Shown: positions 47,501 through 57,235 of the stretch, piece by piece | Layout: each line of letters opens with the position of its first letter | How positions within the stretch are numbered: position 1 is the stretch's first letter | NCBI GenBank assembly: GCA_951812925.1 | Contig: OX638370.1 | Coordinates: forward strand, 80,210,004 to 80,274,003 | Length of the DNA: 64,000 nt | Reading direction: 5' to 3' | DNA from: Calliopum simillimum | Lineage: Eukaryota; Arthropoda; Insecta; Diptera; Lauxaniidae | Made by a program: the position numbers and the translations under genes | The notes under the pieces: model-generated | What the model was told of the DNA's origin: nothing | Databases searched by the model: none | What the model saw: only the letters and a program-made list of their open reading frames with translations

Positions 47501-49830
47501 ATTTTTATTTCAATGTTCAGCCACTAATCCATAAACCAAATTATACCAAACGCGAAGTTTTGTCCACAATTGCAAAATTGTTTGACCCGGTTGGTTGGCT
47601 TGCCCCAATCATTATCACAGCAAAAATTATTATGCAGCAACTTTGGCTCGAAAAAACTGATTGGGATGATAACATCAAAGTCCAGTCACTTCAAAAATGG
47701 CATTCTTTTGTTGAAAGTTATGAGAAAATTAATGATATTTCCTTACCTCGGTGGGTACACTTTTCACCCACAAATAAAGTTGAATTTCATGCGTTTTCAG
47801 ATGCTTCTGAAAAAGCTTACGCTTGTGCAGTATATATTCGTGTTGAAACACAAAACTGCATTTTTACCCACTTATTAACTTCGAAATCTAAAGTTTCACC
47901 AGTTAAAACCATATCGTTGCCTAGACTTGAACTTTGTGGCGCAGTTTTGCTAGCAAAACTTGTGAACTCTGTGATTCCACAATTAAAAATTGATAATTTT
48001 TCAATATTCAAGTGGACGGATTCCACAATTGTTCTTTCATGGTTGCAAAAACCTCCATGCACATGGAAAACATTCGTTGCAAACAGAGTCACCACTATAA
48101 TTGACAAACTAGGCATTGAATATTGGGCTCATGTCGATACCAGGGATAACCCTGCCGACCTAGCAACCCGGGGGCTACATCCTGCGGATCTTAAAAATAG
48201 TAAGCTCTGGTGGAATGGTCCTTCTTGGCTTAAGCTTCCAAAATCTGAATGGCCAAAAAGTTCATGTTTACTACAACCAGATACTACACTGGAGAGCAAG
48301 CCTGTGAAATCTTTCATTACTAGCTCGACAGTGAGGGAAGATATCTTGGAGCGTTTTTCCTCTTTAGACAAAGCGTTGCGAGTGATTGCCCATATTTTTC
48401 GATTTTTTAATCGAGCTCGTCGACTTGTCGACTCAACACCACCTTACACGTCCGGTAAGATTTCAAGTGAAGAACTGAAATTTGTGAAAAGGAGACTAAT
48501 TCGACTATCTCAGCAAATTTACTTCCATAATGACTACTTTCATTTACTAGATAGTAAACCAATTGATTCCAAAAGTTCTTTGTTAACTTTGACTCCGTTT
48601 ATGGATCGAGAAAACATAATAAGAGCAAATGGTCGCCTAGCATCTTCTCCAGCTTTGGATTACAATGAAAGGCATCCTATAATACTCGCGTATGAAAGTC
48701 GTTTTTCCAGATTACTAGTGAAATCTATGCATCATATGTCTCTTCATGGTGAAAACCAGTTAGTTCTTCGTCTAATACGTCGTGAGTTTTGGATACTCAA
48801 AGTGAAAAATTTAATAAAAACTTGTATCCACAACTGCAAAATTTGTGTCATTAATAAAAGGCGCTACCATGGTCAAATTATGGCTGCCTTACCTCCTGAG
48901 CGTGGAACCATATCACGTCCTTTTACCGACACAGGCGTTGATTTTGCTGGACCCTTTGAGATAAAAAGTTTTACTGGTAGATACTGTAAAATTACCAAAG
49001 GATATGCTTGCCTCTTTGTCTGTTTTTCTACAAAGGATATCCATCTTGAACCCGTGAGTGATCTGACGTCCCAGGCTTTCTTAGCAGCTCTATCAAGATT
49101 TGTATCCCGAAGAGGTTGTCCTGATAACATATATTCAGACAATGGGACCAACTTCGTGGGTGCCGCTGGAATGCTTCAAAAGGATTTTAAACGCTTTATA
49201 CAAGTTGTTAAGGACGATACAGTTGAAAAATATGGCTATCAGCAACTTTCATGGCACTTTATACCGGCCTCAGCACCCCACATGGGTGGCCTATGGGAAG
49301 CCGGCGTAAAATCCTTCAAGAAACACTTTAGAAAGATCACCGGACACTTAAAGTATACTTTTGAAGAGTTTGCCACGATACTCGCGAGAATAGAGGCTTG
49401 TCTCAATTCGAGACCACTCAGCGCTGCGTCTGAGAACGCAACTGACTTGGCTGTGCTGACTCCAGGGCACTTCTTAGTTGGAGCCCCATTGTTGTCTCCA
49501 GCAGAACCAGAAGACACCAATTCAAACATCAGCATTTTGAACCGCTGGCAGAGAGTCAAAGCCACCGCTCAAGAGTTTTGTCGTCGCTGGAAGGATGAGT
49601 ACTTGAAAGAGCTACTTAAGCGCACCAAATGGAAGACACCAACAGCTAACCTAAAAATAGGAGATCTTGTCGTCATACGCCATGAATCACTCTGTCCTAC
49701 AGAGTGGAGACTCGGCCGTATCATCAAAATCTTTCACGGTTCTGACGGAAAGGTTCGTGTGGCAACTTTAAACACTAACTCCGGTGAGATCACACGACCA
49801 ATCCAGAAACTCGTTGTGATTCCCCAATGA
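44545..49830 (+). CDS. gag-pol: BEL/Pao Gag-Pol polyprotein, 1,761 aa
   Basis: Single uninterrupted ORF. Gag: DUF1759 region from about residue 130 (IPPFNGTYSQWYPFKDLF); Cys/His zinc fingers at about 335-400 (CIICKDAHPLRSC, CVNCLAFNHEVKNC, CSKCKKKHHTLLH). Protease (DUF1758) at about 475-640, with ALIDPASECSF as the active-site motif and ETIFGWILTGP near its end. Reverse transcriptase with MYVDDVLAG near 908. Pao-type RNase H with FHAFSDASEKAYA near 1090. Integrase zinc finger near 1395-1435. Integrase core with DFAGP, YSDNGTNFVG and GLWEAGVKSF (D, D, E at about 1464, 1530 and 1582). DUF5641 C-terminal domain to TRPIQKLVVIP. All catalytic residues are visible, so this copy may be coding-competent. 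Product acts in cytoplasmic particles and integration. Confidence 0.96.
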   Translation: MERKLEKYSRQKLSVLNFAANTKKTSKAKQTKGFVTTRKTLLEQYWRNFKKLYDEVLDEYPEEDSVKAMLENEDFDLVECSYVEAVSELCDMLEALEPPQVPPHISTANTTLDQTQVIAATTSLPRIKIPPFNGTYSQWYPFKDLFVSIVTSNNSLTNTQRLQYLKDSLTGDARHALDNISTTEANFTTAWELLERKYDNKRIIINAYLTEITNLAAIPKECASSLRKLLDGVTSAVRALEQLKRPVAHWDDWLVFITVQKLDSSTRKAWELSLNSDSEVPTFKELIRFMENRTQSLEVLQCFGDSKSEKKSHTETTPKRVHPLRSFHNNVQVPKCIICKDAHPLRSCAKFLKLNVHERYSLVKKHCFCVNCLAFNHEVKNCKSLYTCSKCKKKHHTLLHREDIPSSRKFTNHKSYANEQTFNRSDNAHSSAVTYTSTIQSTVEKPTTSENLSTTINPTGTVNTHFTSATKKVILGTALIDIYHLGSTFKARALIDPASECSFVSERIQRMLKLSTKPISAQVTGLNGTINTLPTMRASFHIGSPLYRKNPIEMSALVVPKVTENLPSLNFDISHFIEMPSFAFADPNFNRSSVVDLLIGGDLYPTILLGGVQKNVFGSLIGQETIFGWILTGPVPAEQPMLSLKVVSHFTEITLNEQLKRFWEIEEIPHKSLVSKSDEICEQIYSNTTKRNVNGRYIVNLPFKLEFPSSKSLGQTKFIARSQFLRNEKQLLKKPELKSEYDNVILEYLELDHMVEIEPKNFQENISYYLPHHAVLRPDSASTKLRVVFNASCPSSNSNSLNDVLYTGPVLQNDLVTLILKWRLFEFVFNADIQKMYRQILVNPDETAFQRIIFRKNSADELKEFELKTVTFGVNCAPYLAIRTLLQLADDEQHRFPLGSAILRERMYVDDVLAGSHDLTTAKNCRDQLNNILLSAGFELRKWTANSKELLSDLPHDHLLNAEFLSLEDKSLAKTLGIRWNAKSDYFYFNVQPLIHKPNYTKREVLSTIAKLFDPVGWLAPIIITAKIIMQQLWLEKTDWDDNIKVQSLQKWHSFVESYEKINDISLPRWVHFSPTNKVEFHAFSDASEKAYACAVYIRVETQNCIFTHLLTSKSKVSPVKTISLPRLELCGAVLLAKLVNSVIPQLKIDNFSIFKWTDSTIVLSWLQKPPCTWKTFVANRVTTIIDKLGIEYWAHVDTRDNPADLATRGLHPADLKNSKLWWNGPSWLKLPKSEWPKSSCLLQPDTTLESKPVKSFITSSTVREDILERFSSLDKALRVIAHIFRFFNRARRLVDSTPPYTSGKISSEELKFVKRRLIRLSQQIYFHNDYFHLLDSKPIDSKSSLLTLTPFMDRENIIRANGRLASSPALDYNERHPIILAYESRFSRLLVKSMHHMSLHGENQLVLRLIRREFWILKVKNLIKTCIHNCKICVINKRRYHGQIMAALPPERGTISRPFTDTGVDFAGPFEIKSFTGRYCKITKGYACLFVCFSTKDIHLEPVSDLTSQAFLAALSRFVSRRGCPDNIYSDNGTNFVGAAGMLQKDFKRFIQVVKDDTVEKYGYQQLSWHFIPASAPHMGGLWEAGVKSFKKHFRKITGHLKYTFEEFATILARIEACLNSRPLSAASENATDLAVLTPGHFLVGAPLLSPAEPEDTNSNISILNRWQRVKATAQEFCRRWKDEYLKELLKRTKWKTPTANLKIGDLVVIRHESLCPTEWRLGRIIKIFHGSDGKVRVATLNTNSGEITRPIQKLVVIPQ

Positions 49831-50083
49831 TTTAATATTTTTTATATTTTGTTCTATATGACTGTTTGTATCTGTTGAAATAAATACCTTTTCTAACCTA
49901 TAACCACTCTATTGAATTATACAAAATGCTTTATTTGTGAAATTACCCAAAAACACACTCTACAGATTAAAATATATAACAGGTGAACGCGAGAATCAAC
50001 ACCGTTGGACGTTTCATCGGACTATAGCAGTCAAATTTACCATCTTTCAACCAGCTTTAGCACACAGTCAACTCACCATCGTC

Positions 50084-50956
50084 ATGGCTCCAGTCATCAA
50101 AAAATGTTCTTCAGCCTCTTGTCATTGCTGTCGCAAACAAGATACAAGCGACCACAGGACCCGTGTCTCACATCTGGAGCATAAAACCAGCAACCACGCC
50201 GTTCGCCATGTTGCATGTGGCGTATGCAAAAAGGACCACCGTCTCTCAACATGTTATAAATACCGTGAGATGAATTTGACCAAGAAGTACGATACGGTCA
50301 TTAGCATGCATTATTGCATCAACTGCTTGGCTCGGTCTCACAACATCAAAAACTGTACTAGTCACGATAAGTGTGCGATTTGTCATGCGAAGCATCATAC
50401 TAGCTTGCATGGCCATCCTCGCGTGATTGCAGCTGCGCATCAAGATTTAAGGGATACTCGGTCTACCAACGAAATCAGAATTTTGTGCTCTAAGCAGACT
50501 CTGTTACCTACAGCAACAATAAAATTGCATTTTGATGGTGAATACCAGACTCTCAGAGGGCTAATCAACCCAGCAGTAGCGGTAACGACAATTGCCTCCG
50601 AAACTGTGAAAAAGCTAAAGATAAAGTTGATCTACCTTGAGTCAAAGAAGTTTTGCAATATTGTCGTTGGTTCAAAAATAAATCCAAAGTTCAAATTGGA
50701 GATAAGTGCTCTCATCAGTGACGAGCTTCCAAAAAGGATCTACCGACAAGATCTACCGGAGAGTGCCAAAAGAGCGTATAACAACATCATGTTGGCGGAC
50801 CAAAATTATACATCGTCTTCCAAGATTGAAGTGATCCTTGGAGCCGATATTTACCCGCAGATAATGAAATCTGGAAGTATGCCCTCCGAAAATGGAAGAA
50901 TGTTGGCGCAAAATACAGTGTTTGGCTGGATTGTGTCTGGTCCATGTGGACTATGA
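50084..50956 (+). CDS. BEL accessory ORF2: zinc-finger plus protease-like module, 290 aa
   Basis: The frame is open from 49937 but the first ATG is at 50084 (MAPVIKKCSS...; GTCATGG context). Residues about 45-120 repeat the Gag finger layout: CGVCKKDHRLSTC, CINCLARSHNIKNC, CAICHAKHHTSLH. The rest matches the DUF1758 protease of the upstream polyprotein, with GLINPAVAVTTIAS where it has ALIDPASECSF: the catalytic Asp is Asn, so proteolysis is not expected. The end, VILGADIYPQIM...LAQNTVFGWIVSGPC, aligns with the polyprotein's DLLIGGDLYP...GQETIFGWILTGP. Candidate splice acceptors lie at about 50053 and 50060. Role unknown; RNA binding through the fingers is plausible. Not env, not a chance ORF. 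Confidence 0.9.
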   Translation: MAPVIKKCSSASCHCCRKQDTSDHRTRVSHLEHKTSNHAVRHVACGVCKKDHRLSTCYKYREMNLTKKYDTVISMHYCINCLARSHNIKNCTSHDKCAICHAKHHTSLHGHPRVIAAAHQDLRDTRSTNEIRILCSKQTLLPTATIKLHFDGEYQTLRGLINPAVAVTTIASETVKKLKIKLIYLESKKFCNIVVGSKINPKFKLEISALISDELPKRIYRQDLPESAKRAYNNIMLADQNYTSSSKIEVILGADIYPQIMKSGSMPSENGRMLAQNTVFGWIVSGPCGL

Positions 50957-51201
50957 AATGTCTTATACATGAATTTAAATGTATGACCCAAAATCGAATT
51001 TTAACCCTTATCAAACTACGTTATATATATATCTATATATGTAAATAAGTAAAATGAATTAACATATTGAATATAATGAATTTATTGACCCAATATGAAT
51101 GTTTGTTTAACCCTTTAAGTTTCATTTAAAACCAAACCAAAACAGGATATAACTCTTTACCAAAATTTACTCTAAACCATCTATTGTTCTTCGTTTTTAG
51201 G

Positions 51202-51966
51202 ATGTTGTCTCAAAAGAAGAGATATGTGAGTGCTGCGTGCTCGATGTGCAAACAGCATCATGGTCTGCGCTCTTGCCCCGATTTTTTGGTCCTTGCGCCA
51301 GCGGATCGGTCAAGAGTGGTACACATCAACCAAATGTGCGAAAACTGCCTTGCGCGCTCGCACCGAATCGCCGCATGTACCAGCAGCAACGTGTGTTACC
51401 ACTGCGGGAGACGACACCACAGCCTTTTACACGACGAAACTACCGTGGTCATCGCTCACCTGGCAGACAAAATTCCAAACTCAGCCACCATCATGCTGAA
51501 AATGACTGCCAACGTGATCGTAGAGGTCAACGGGAAGGATTTTATGGCGAGAGCACTCATCGATCCTAGACAAGACAGATCAGTGATCACCATGAAGAAA
51601 GCAAGGAAAATGAAGGCTGCGCTTATCTACACCGCAACGAACACCAAAACACCAACATGCCATCTGGCAATAAAGTCGTTCATCAACCCCTCCGTCGGGT
51701 TTACAACTTGTTTTACCGTTTTCCAGGGCTTGCTGGGAAAGTCACCCCCTTGCCATGTCGTTAGGTCGCCAGTCACTGTCTTCCACTCAGGGCTACCCCG
51801 AGCCGATCGATTTTTCTATGCGCCGCTCGAGGTCGACGTTATTCTTGGAGCAAACGTGTACTCCCGAATGATGAAGAACGAAACCAAGTCTGTACCAGGG
51901 GTTCCATTAGCCCAAAATACGATCTTTGGGTGGACATTTGTCGGTGCCTGCGAGCGTGTAAAATGA
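51202..51966 (+). CDS. BEL accessory ORF3: second zinc-finger plus protease-like module, 254 aa
   Basis: ATG at 51202 follows directly on a strong splice acceptor (CTTCGTTTTTAG|G, 51189-51201). Fingers: CSMCKQHHGLRSC, CENCLARSHRIAAC, CYHCGRRHHSLLH. Protease-like fold: ALIDPRQDRSVITMKK keeps the Asp but replaces the following Ala-Ser, and it ends VILGANVYSRMM...LAQNTIFGWTFVGAC. It is as similar to ORF2 as to the polyprotein by eye. Its codons are noticeably more GC-rich than those of the main ORF, suggesting a separate history or different constraint. No signal peptide or membrane segment. Function unknown. Confidence 0.9.
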   Translation: MLSQKKRYVSAACSMCKQHHGLRSCPDFLVLAPADRSRVVHINQMCENCLARSHRIAACTSSNVCYHCGRRHHSLLHDETTVVIAHLADKIPNSATIMLKMTANVIVEVNGKDFMARALIDPRQDRSVITMKKARKMKAALIYTATNTKTPTCHLAIKSFINPSVGFTTCFTVFQGLLGKSPPCHVVRSPVTVFHSGLPRADRFFYAPLEVDVILGANVYSRMMKNETKSVPGVPLAQNTIFGWTFVGACERVK

Positions 51967-53508
51967 ATTATATATATTTCATATATTTTTTGAACAAGCC
52001 CTAAGTGGCAATCTTGTATTACATCTATTTCATATATTTTTTCTAAAAAGTCCCAAGTGGCAATTTTGTATTATATATCTGTAGGGGAGATGTGTGTACC
52101 TTGGTCCGAGTGTACCTCGGTCCGAGTGCCGGTTGCCACTCAACAGTTGCACGTGTACGATAATGTTCTTCTATGGAATTTTCCACTCATACCGGTGACT
52201 CATATAAGTAGACTTCAGACCGTCAAGCTGTAAGCGTGTATAACTAGCAACGAAAAAAGTGTTTTTTGTGTGTAAAAATTTGTTTTTGGAGTAAGCTACG
52301 AAACGTTTTGTGAGAAACTTACTTGAAATATTTCAGTTTTACAACATCAGGAAGCAAGTTTAGTTATTGTTTTAAGCTTTTAGTGTTTTAGATGTATTTT
52401 CATTAACATGTGTTATGGGTATTGACAGTTTTTAAAACATGCTGTCTGTGTGTACCTTGGACCTAGCTTATTGACCAGCGAGCCTTTTTCGACGGGCAAC
52501 TACGAAGCCATAATCGCCTCTCAATATAATATTATTATTATTATTTACACAATCAATGTTTTTATTTGCAACCATTTTTGTTTAATTAATTGTTTTTTAC
52601 TAAATGCACTTTTTTGTGTTATAATTTTTGTTTATGATTAGTTTTTTTTTTATTGAAAAAAATGTTACTTTTGATTATATAATAAATGGTTATTTCATAA
52701 TTTATTGCCAAAATACAATGTATTCTCTTTTATTTTTAATAGTCCAAGGTACACTTGCATGGTGTACCTTGGACCGTTTGAGATTGCAACGGAAAAAGTA
52801 ATATTTCTACTCAATTGTAAGACATAGAAATATCATTGTCACGTCATTTGATGCTGCAAGCATTGTAGAAATATAACTTAATCAAAAAACTAAAGGAACT
52901 TTTTTGGAACATCCTGCACATTGAAAAAACTGAAAAGCGGACCAAGGTACACACATCTCCCCTATCATATATTTTTCAAAAAGTCCCAAGTGGCAATTTT
53001 GTAACATATCTCTATTTCATATATCTTTGAAAACAACAAAAAAGTCCCAAGCGGCTCTATTGTAACCACTTTGAATACTTTGAATATTTTTTATATTTAT
53101 ATCTTTGAAAAAGCCCGAAGCGGCAGCTTTGTAAGTTTTTTTCATGTATTTACTCATTACTACTTTAAAATCGCTCTTACTTACGTATTTGAAAAGGTCC
53201 TAAGTGGCCCCTTATACCTATTACCGACCATTTTCTGAAATACTTTTGAATAAGCCCCAAGAGGCACTTTTTCGTATTAATACAATTTCTTATAAAAATT
53301 TGTACTTAGAACCACAAAAACAATTAATTTAAAGCGAACATCAAAACCAAAATTTGTATGTATCCATAAGTGACATGAAAACCTAAACTAATTTAAATAT
53401 GTACACATATCTATATAAGTAAAAAAACCCTTGGATTTGTAAAATAAAAACAAATAAAAAGTCAACCTGAATCTTAACTTTGCTGCAGATGCTGCAAGGC
53501 GGGCAGTA
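51967..53508 (+). other. BEL 3' UTR with seven-fold repeated motif
   Basis: The motif AAGTCCCAAGTGGCAATTTTGTA and variants recurs at about 51996, 52048, 52981, 53042, 53111, 53196 and 53252, usually preceded by ATATATTTTTGAA. It is interrupted by the TA element at 52082-52964. AGGCGGGCAGTA just before the LTR may be the polypurine tract. Confidence 0.7.
52082..52964. mobile_element. TA-target element, GGGGAGATGTGTGTACC termini (copy 2)
   Basis: Same ends as the copy at 15934-16583 (TA-GGGGAGATGTGTGTACC / GGTACACACATCTCCCC-TA) but about 230 bp longer in the right half. Nested in the BEL 3' UTR, so younger than that insertion. No transposase. Confidence 0.82.
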
Positions 53509-54201
53509 TGTTTACGTGGAAACGTAAACGTAAAATAGGCCCCAACTACCATTCTAAAGTTTTTAAAAATTTTACCCAAGTGATTTTTATACGACGGCAA
53601 CCCTACCCACTCGCACGGCGAATTCATATTTTAATCTAAAATATGTATTGACTTTAATATGTGCGGTGTTGCCGTCTCACTCACTCTGCTGTGTTCTGGC
53701 TGAAATGTCATTCGTGCATGACATGGAATTTTCTTCTTTACTTGGATTTTTAACTTCAGCAGCAGCAGTGTGCTTTTTTTGATAACTTCAATTTTTATAA
53801 AAAGAAAGGAAAAAAGTTACTTAAATCTAGCTTAAATTAATACTTAAATATAGCTTAAAATAAATTCTAAAATTAACTTAAATCTAAAAGTGTTTTTAAT
53901 AAAACCTAAAAGGAAAGATTTTTCGCGTGCAGTAAGCACGCTAAAAGGGTAGAAATTCCTGCAAGTCCCACGGATACGGGGCCATCTAGCACCAGAGCAC
54001 CAGCAGATCGAGTGTGACAGGTGAAGCAGTCTCAGCAGTAGGCTAAGAACCCCTAAAAAGCAGCCCACAGGCAGCAACGTGTAGCAGACCATCGAGCAGC
54101 AGCGTACCCCGTAGGGACTCTAAAGGTAACCTTTTGCCATTTCTTTTCTTGTGTATTTTACGCATACCTTAAAGGGTATAATTTTGGTCCCCGACCAAAC
54201 A
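53509..54201 (+). repeat. 3' LTR of BEL element (693 bp)
   Basis: Same start (TGTTTACGTGG...) and same last 16 bases (GGTCCCCGACCAAACA) as the 5' LTR, near-identical for the first ~300 bp, but the R/U5 half is unrelated or strongly diverged and about 90 bp longer. Confidence 0.9.
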
Positions 54202-54868
54202 GTAATATTGAATCAAAATTTTCAATTGTTAAAAAAAGAGGCGTGGCACTTTTTCGATACCGCCCACTTTTCGGTTATTCCAAGGCATTGATAAGCAGTA
54301 CCTTCATACTAAATTTCATTAGAATGTTTTGTAAGATTTGCGAGGAATAGGATTTAACGTATTTTGCTTGTATGGGAGGTTCCACGCGCAACGGTGATAT
54401 TTCAACCACTTTCAGATCAGAGATGCCCCATAGCAATTAGGCACCTCACAGTTAATTTCAGAAAGTTGGCTTTATTAGTTTTCTTGTTCTACCGTTTTAT
54501 ATTTTTGTGGGCGGTGCCACGCCCTTCAACAAGTTTTCCCATTATAACGGTGTATCACATATTAATTCTTGTTTGCAGAGGTAACATCTCCTAAATTTCA
54601 TTAAAATTGTTGGAGTCGTTTTCGAGTAATATTGAATCAAAATTTTCAATGCCTAAAAAGTGGGCGTGATACTTCTTCGATCCCGCTCACTTTTTGTCGT
54701 CTGTCACAAGGTGTTATCAAGCCGTACTCACTCACCAAATTTCATCCAAATACCTTGTATGGTTTGCGAGTTATGACTAAATCAAATTTAAAATTTAGGG
54801 CAGTGCCACGCCCTCTGGTGGGCATTAACAAAGTTCAAACCTAGCTCATTCTTCATTGCATGCTATTT

Positions 54869-56510
54869 AGGCCTATCACTGAATCCATCGTAGATACGAA
54901 TTTCGTGAAATCTTTGAAAGTGCTATCATTGAATTCGAATTGCTACGACGCACATAGGGGTGTCTGAGTTAAATACCTGGTCAAAATTAATAACTCTGAA
55001 ACTACTGGTCCGATTTTCGAAATTGAGGTGTCATTTTATTCAGATTATTCAGGCAATCAAAACAAATAAAGACTCGTTTAAAAAAATTGTCAATAGAGGG
55101 CGCTGCAGATAACTGAAATATTTGAGGACTTGTAGCTCCTGTAGTACTGAGCCGATTTTGGTTTTTATAAAGTTTTTTTCTTTCATTTTACTAAAATGAC
55201 AACACGATGGCATTAAACTTTTGAAATACATTCAATAGATGGCGCTGTACAAATGATAAATGTAGTTACTTTTAGGGTCTTCTATCTCGTATACTGCTTT
55301 ATTGATTTTAGTTATCAAGGTGTCAATCAATTTATATAACTCAGAAGAGTAGTCCGAGAACACTATAGAAAAGAAAATTTTTCCACAGAGGGCGATATAG
55401 ACAAAAACATCACAAAAACATTTTAAAAATTCTATAGCACTTATTATCTCATAGATATGGCTTATTCTTTTAGTATTGTTAACTGGAGTAATACTGTAAT
55501 ACTGAATTATCAAAAAAATTGATAATAGAGGCAGACATAACTTACCGAAACTCCAATTTTTCAATCTCCGAACTAATAATCTCAAGTTTTTGAAAAACAA
55601 TTACCAATTTTATTTCAATCTGAAAACTCTTCGCCATCAAATCATTTCTGAGAATTTTAGTCCTCTAAATTCGTTCATTTTTTCGTTTATAATTTCTTTA
55701 AAACTAAAAATATCACATGTATAGGCATCAGCAAAAAGTGCAGCTATTTTGCCAATAGGAAATATTAGGAGCCAAATTTTGCAGTTTTAGCTACAAAAAG
55801 ATTTCATTTATGATAATTTTTGGTAGACAAAATTGGGACTCGTGAGGATCCATTACTTTTCTGCTTTTAAAAGTTTACAATTTTTCAATAAAAAATACTC
55901 AGTTACTTATAAAGTTTGAACTCACTATTTTGACTCTTATAATGTTTTTTTTTTTTTTATTAAATTAAATTCATTGTAAAAAACACACCTGTCGTAGAAT
56001 AATCCATTCTGCAATTTTTCGCTTTTTTCTGCACTTAAAGAAATATACGCACTTAAATCAACAATTCTTTTGCAACTTTAAAATTTTATTTTTAAATGAT
56101 TTACAAAACTTCAACTTTGACAGTGTAGTACGAAGCTGCAGATTGATTAAGATGAAATCGGGTCCCAGATTTCTTTAGTTTGGAGTATTAGCTGTATAAT
56201 AAAAAAAAGTTGAATCATTTTGGACCAATTACAAAAATTCGTTTTTGACCAGCTTTTTGGGTTAAATCTCCCTATGTGCGACGTGAATTCAAAATTCGTC
56301 GATTGGGATCAATTACTCCATCCGAAACTCAAATTTTTTTTTAATTTCCGACTAATAGATGTGGCTACCGAAAAAATATCCTAATTTTATTAAATAAGTA
56401 CTTCAAACTCCACGAATTACGAAGTTACGTTCGTAATTTCTTGCAATCAATAATAGCATTTTCGTAGATCTCACGAAATTCGTATCTACGATGGATTCAA
56501 TGATAGGCCT
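54869..56510. mobile_element. TIR element AGGCCTATCA(C/T)TGAATCC (1.64 kb)
   Basis: The left end AGGCCTATCACTGAATCC and right end GGATTCAATGATAGGCCT are inverted, followed by the paired blocks CGTAGATACGAATTTCGTGA and CGACGCACATAGGGG / CCCTATGTGCGACG. The interior (AGAGGGCG...AGATGGCGCTG) has no ORF of note. Confidence 0.65.
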
Positions 56511-57235
56511 GAATATCTAACACTATTCCAAGTTTCATTAAAATCGCTGTAGCCGTTTTCGACAAAAAATTTTTGCACAATTTTAACTCGTATAAGAAGA
56601 GAAGATTTAATTTTGATAGCACATTTTGGATAAATTACAGTGGAGCCTCGATTATTGTTTCATTTTGATTCAGTCCTTCGGTTTAAGAAAAACTATAACA
56701 TATTGAAAATGCTTCATTTAAGTATTATCGTCAGGAGGGGTGAATGAATAGAAGGTGTGTGTGGTCAAACGATTTCGATGACATTTTCCAGTATGTTAGT
56801 ATCGATAAGGGGAAGGCTCACATCCAAAAAAAGGAGGTACCACGCCACTTAAAAAAAATACAACATATATCAGATACTAAAACAGATAGATGGATTTTGA
56901 CACCAGCATTAGATAGATTATGTTTCAAAACCTATGAAACAAGTCTTAAGTCAAAATGTCCAAAAGTGTCAATGGGGCAAATGAGAACTCAGGCGACGAT
57001 TTATAAGAACTTGAATTTTATTATTATTATTTCTTTATTGATTGCAATAAAAATTATAAATATAACTCAAAAAAAAAAAAAAAAAATTATAACTCAAATT
57101 TAAATACACAAAGTAAGCTAGTACTTAAGTCATTCCAAGTAATAATAGATTTTATATAATATTTTTCCGAGTACTTCGCTCATTTTTAGTAGAAAATTTT
57201 AAATTTGTTACAAAAAATTTTAAGAACAAATCAAA

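Larger units (their letters stand above)
43198..54201 (+). mobile_element. BEL/Pao LTR retrotransposon with two accessory ORFs (about 11 kb)
   Basis: TG...CA LTRs at 43198-43803 and 53509-54201, flanked by GTAAT at 43193-43197 and 54202-54206; the unit end at 42770 shows GTAAT once, so the 5-bp duplication is real. Order: LTR, TGGTCCTTCGG primer site, structured leader, 1,761-aa Gag-Pol ORF, two further ORFs (290 and 254 aa), repetitive 3' UTR (with a TA element nested at 52082-52964), LTR. The extra ORFs are not env-like: no signal peptide or membrane segment. Confidence 0.93.
41750..56606. mobile_element. Composite repeat insertion in unit 2 (about 14.9 kb)
   Basis: Unit-1 sequence TTCAAATTAAAT|GATATTTAATTTTGATAG is split here. 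The outer material (41750-43192 and 54207-56606) is non-coding: dispersed repeat with GTATGGGAGGTTCCACGCG and GGGCGTGGC motifs, a 425-bp tandem array, and a TIR element. The BEL retrotransposon is nested inside the tandem array. Confidence 0.65.

Noticed and set aside
51230..51569. Overlapping ORFs of 89 and 110 aa inside accessory ORF3
   Set aside because: Shadow frames of the GC-richer ORF3, which alone carries the zinc-finger and protease-like motifs.
42930..54594. Matching ORFs at 42930-43160 and 54364-54594
   Set aside because: Frames within successive units of the 425-bp tandem repeat; no recognisable protein.
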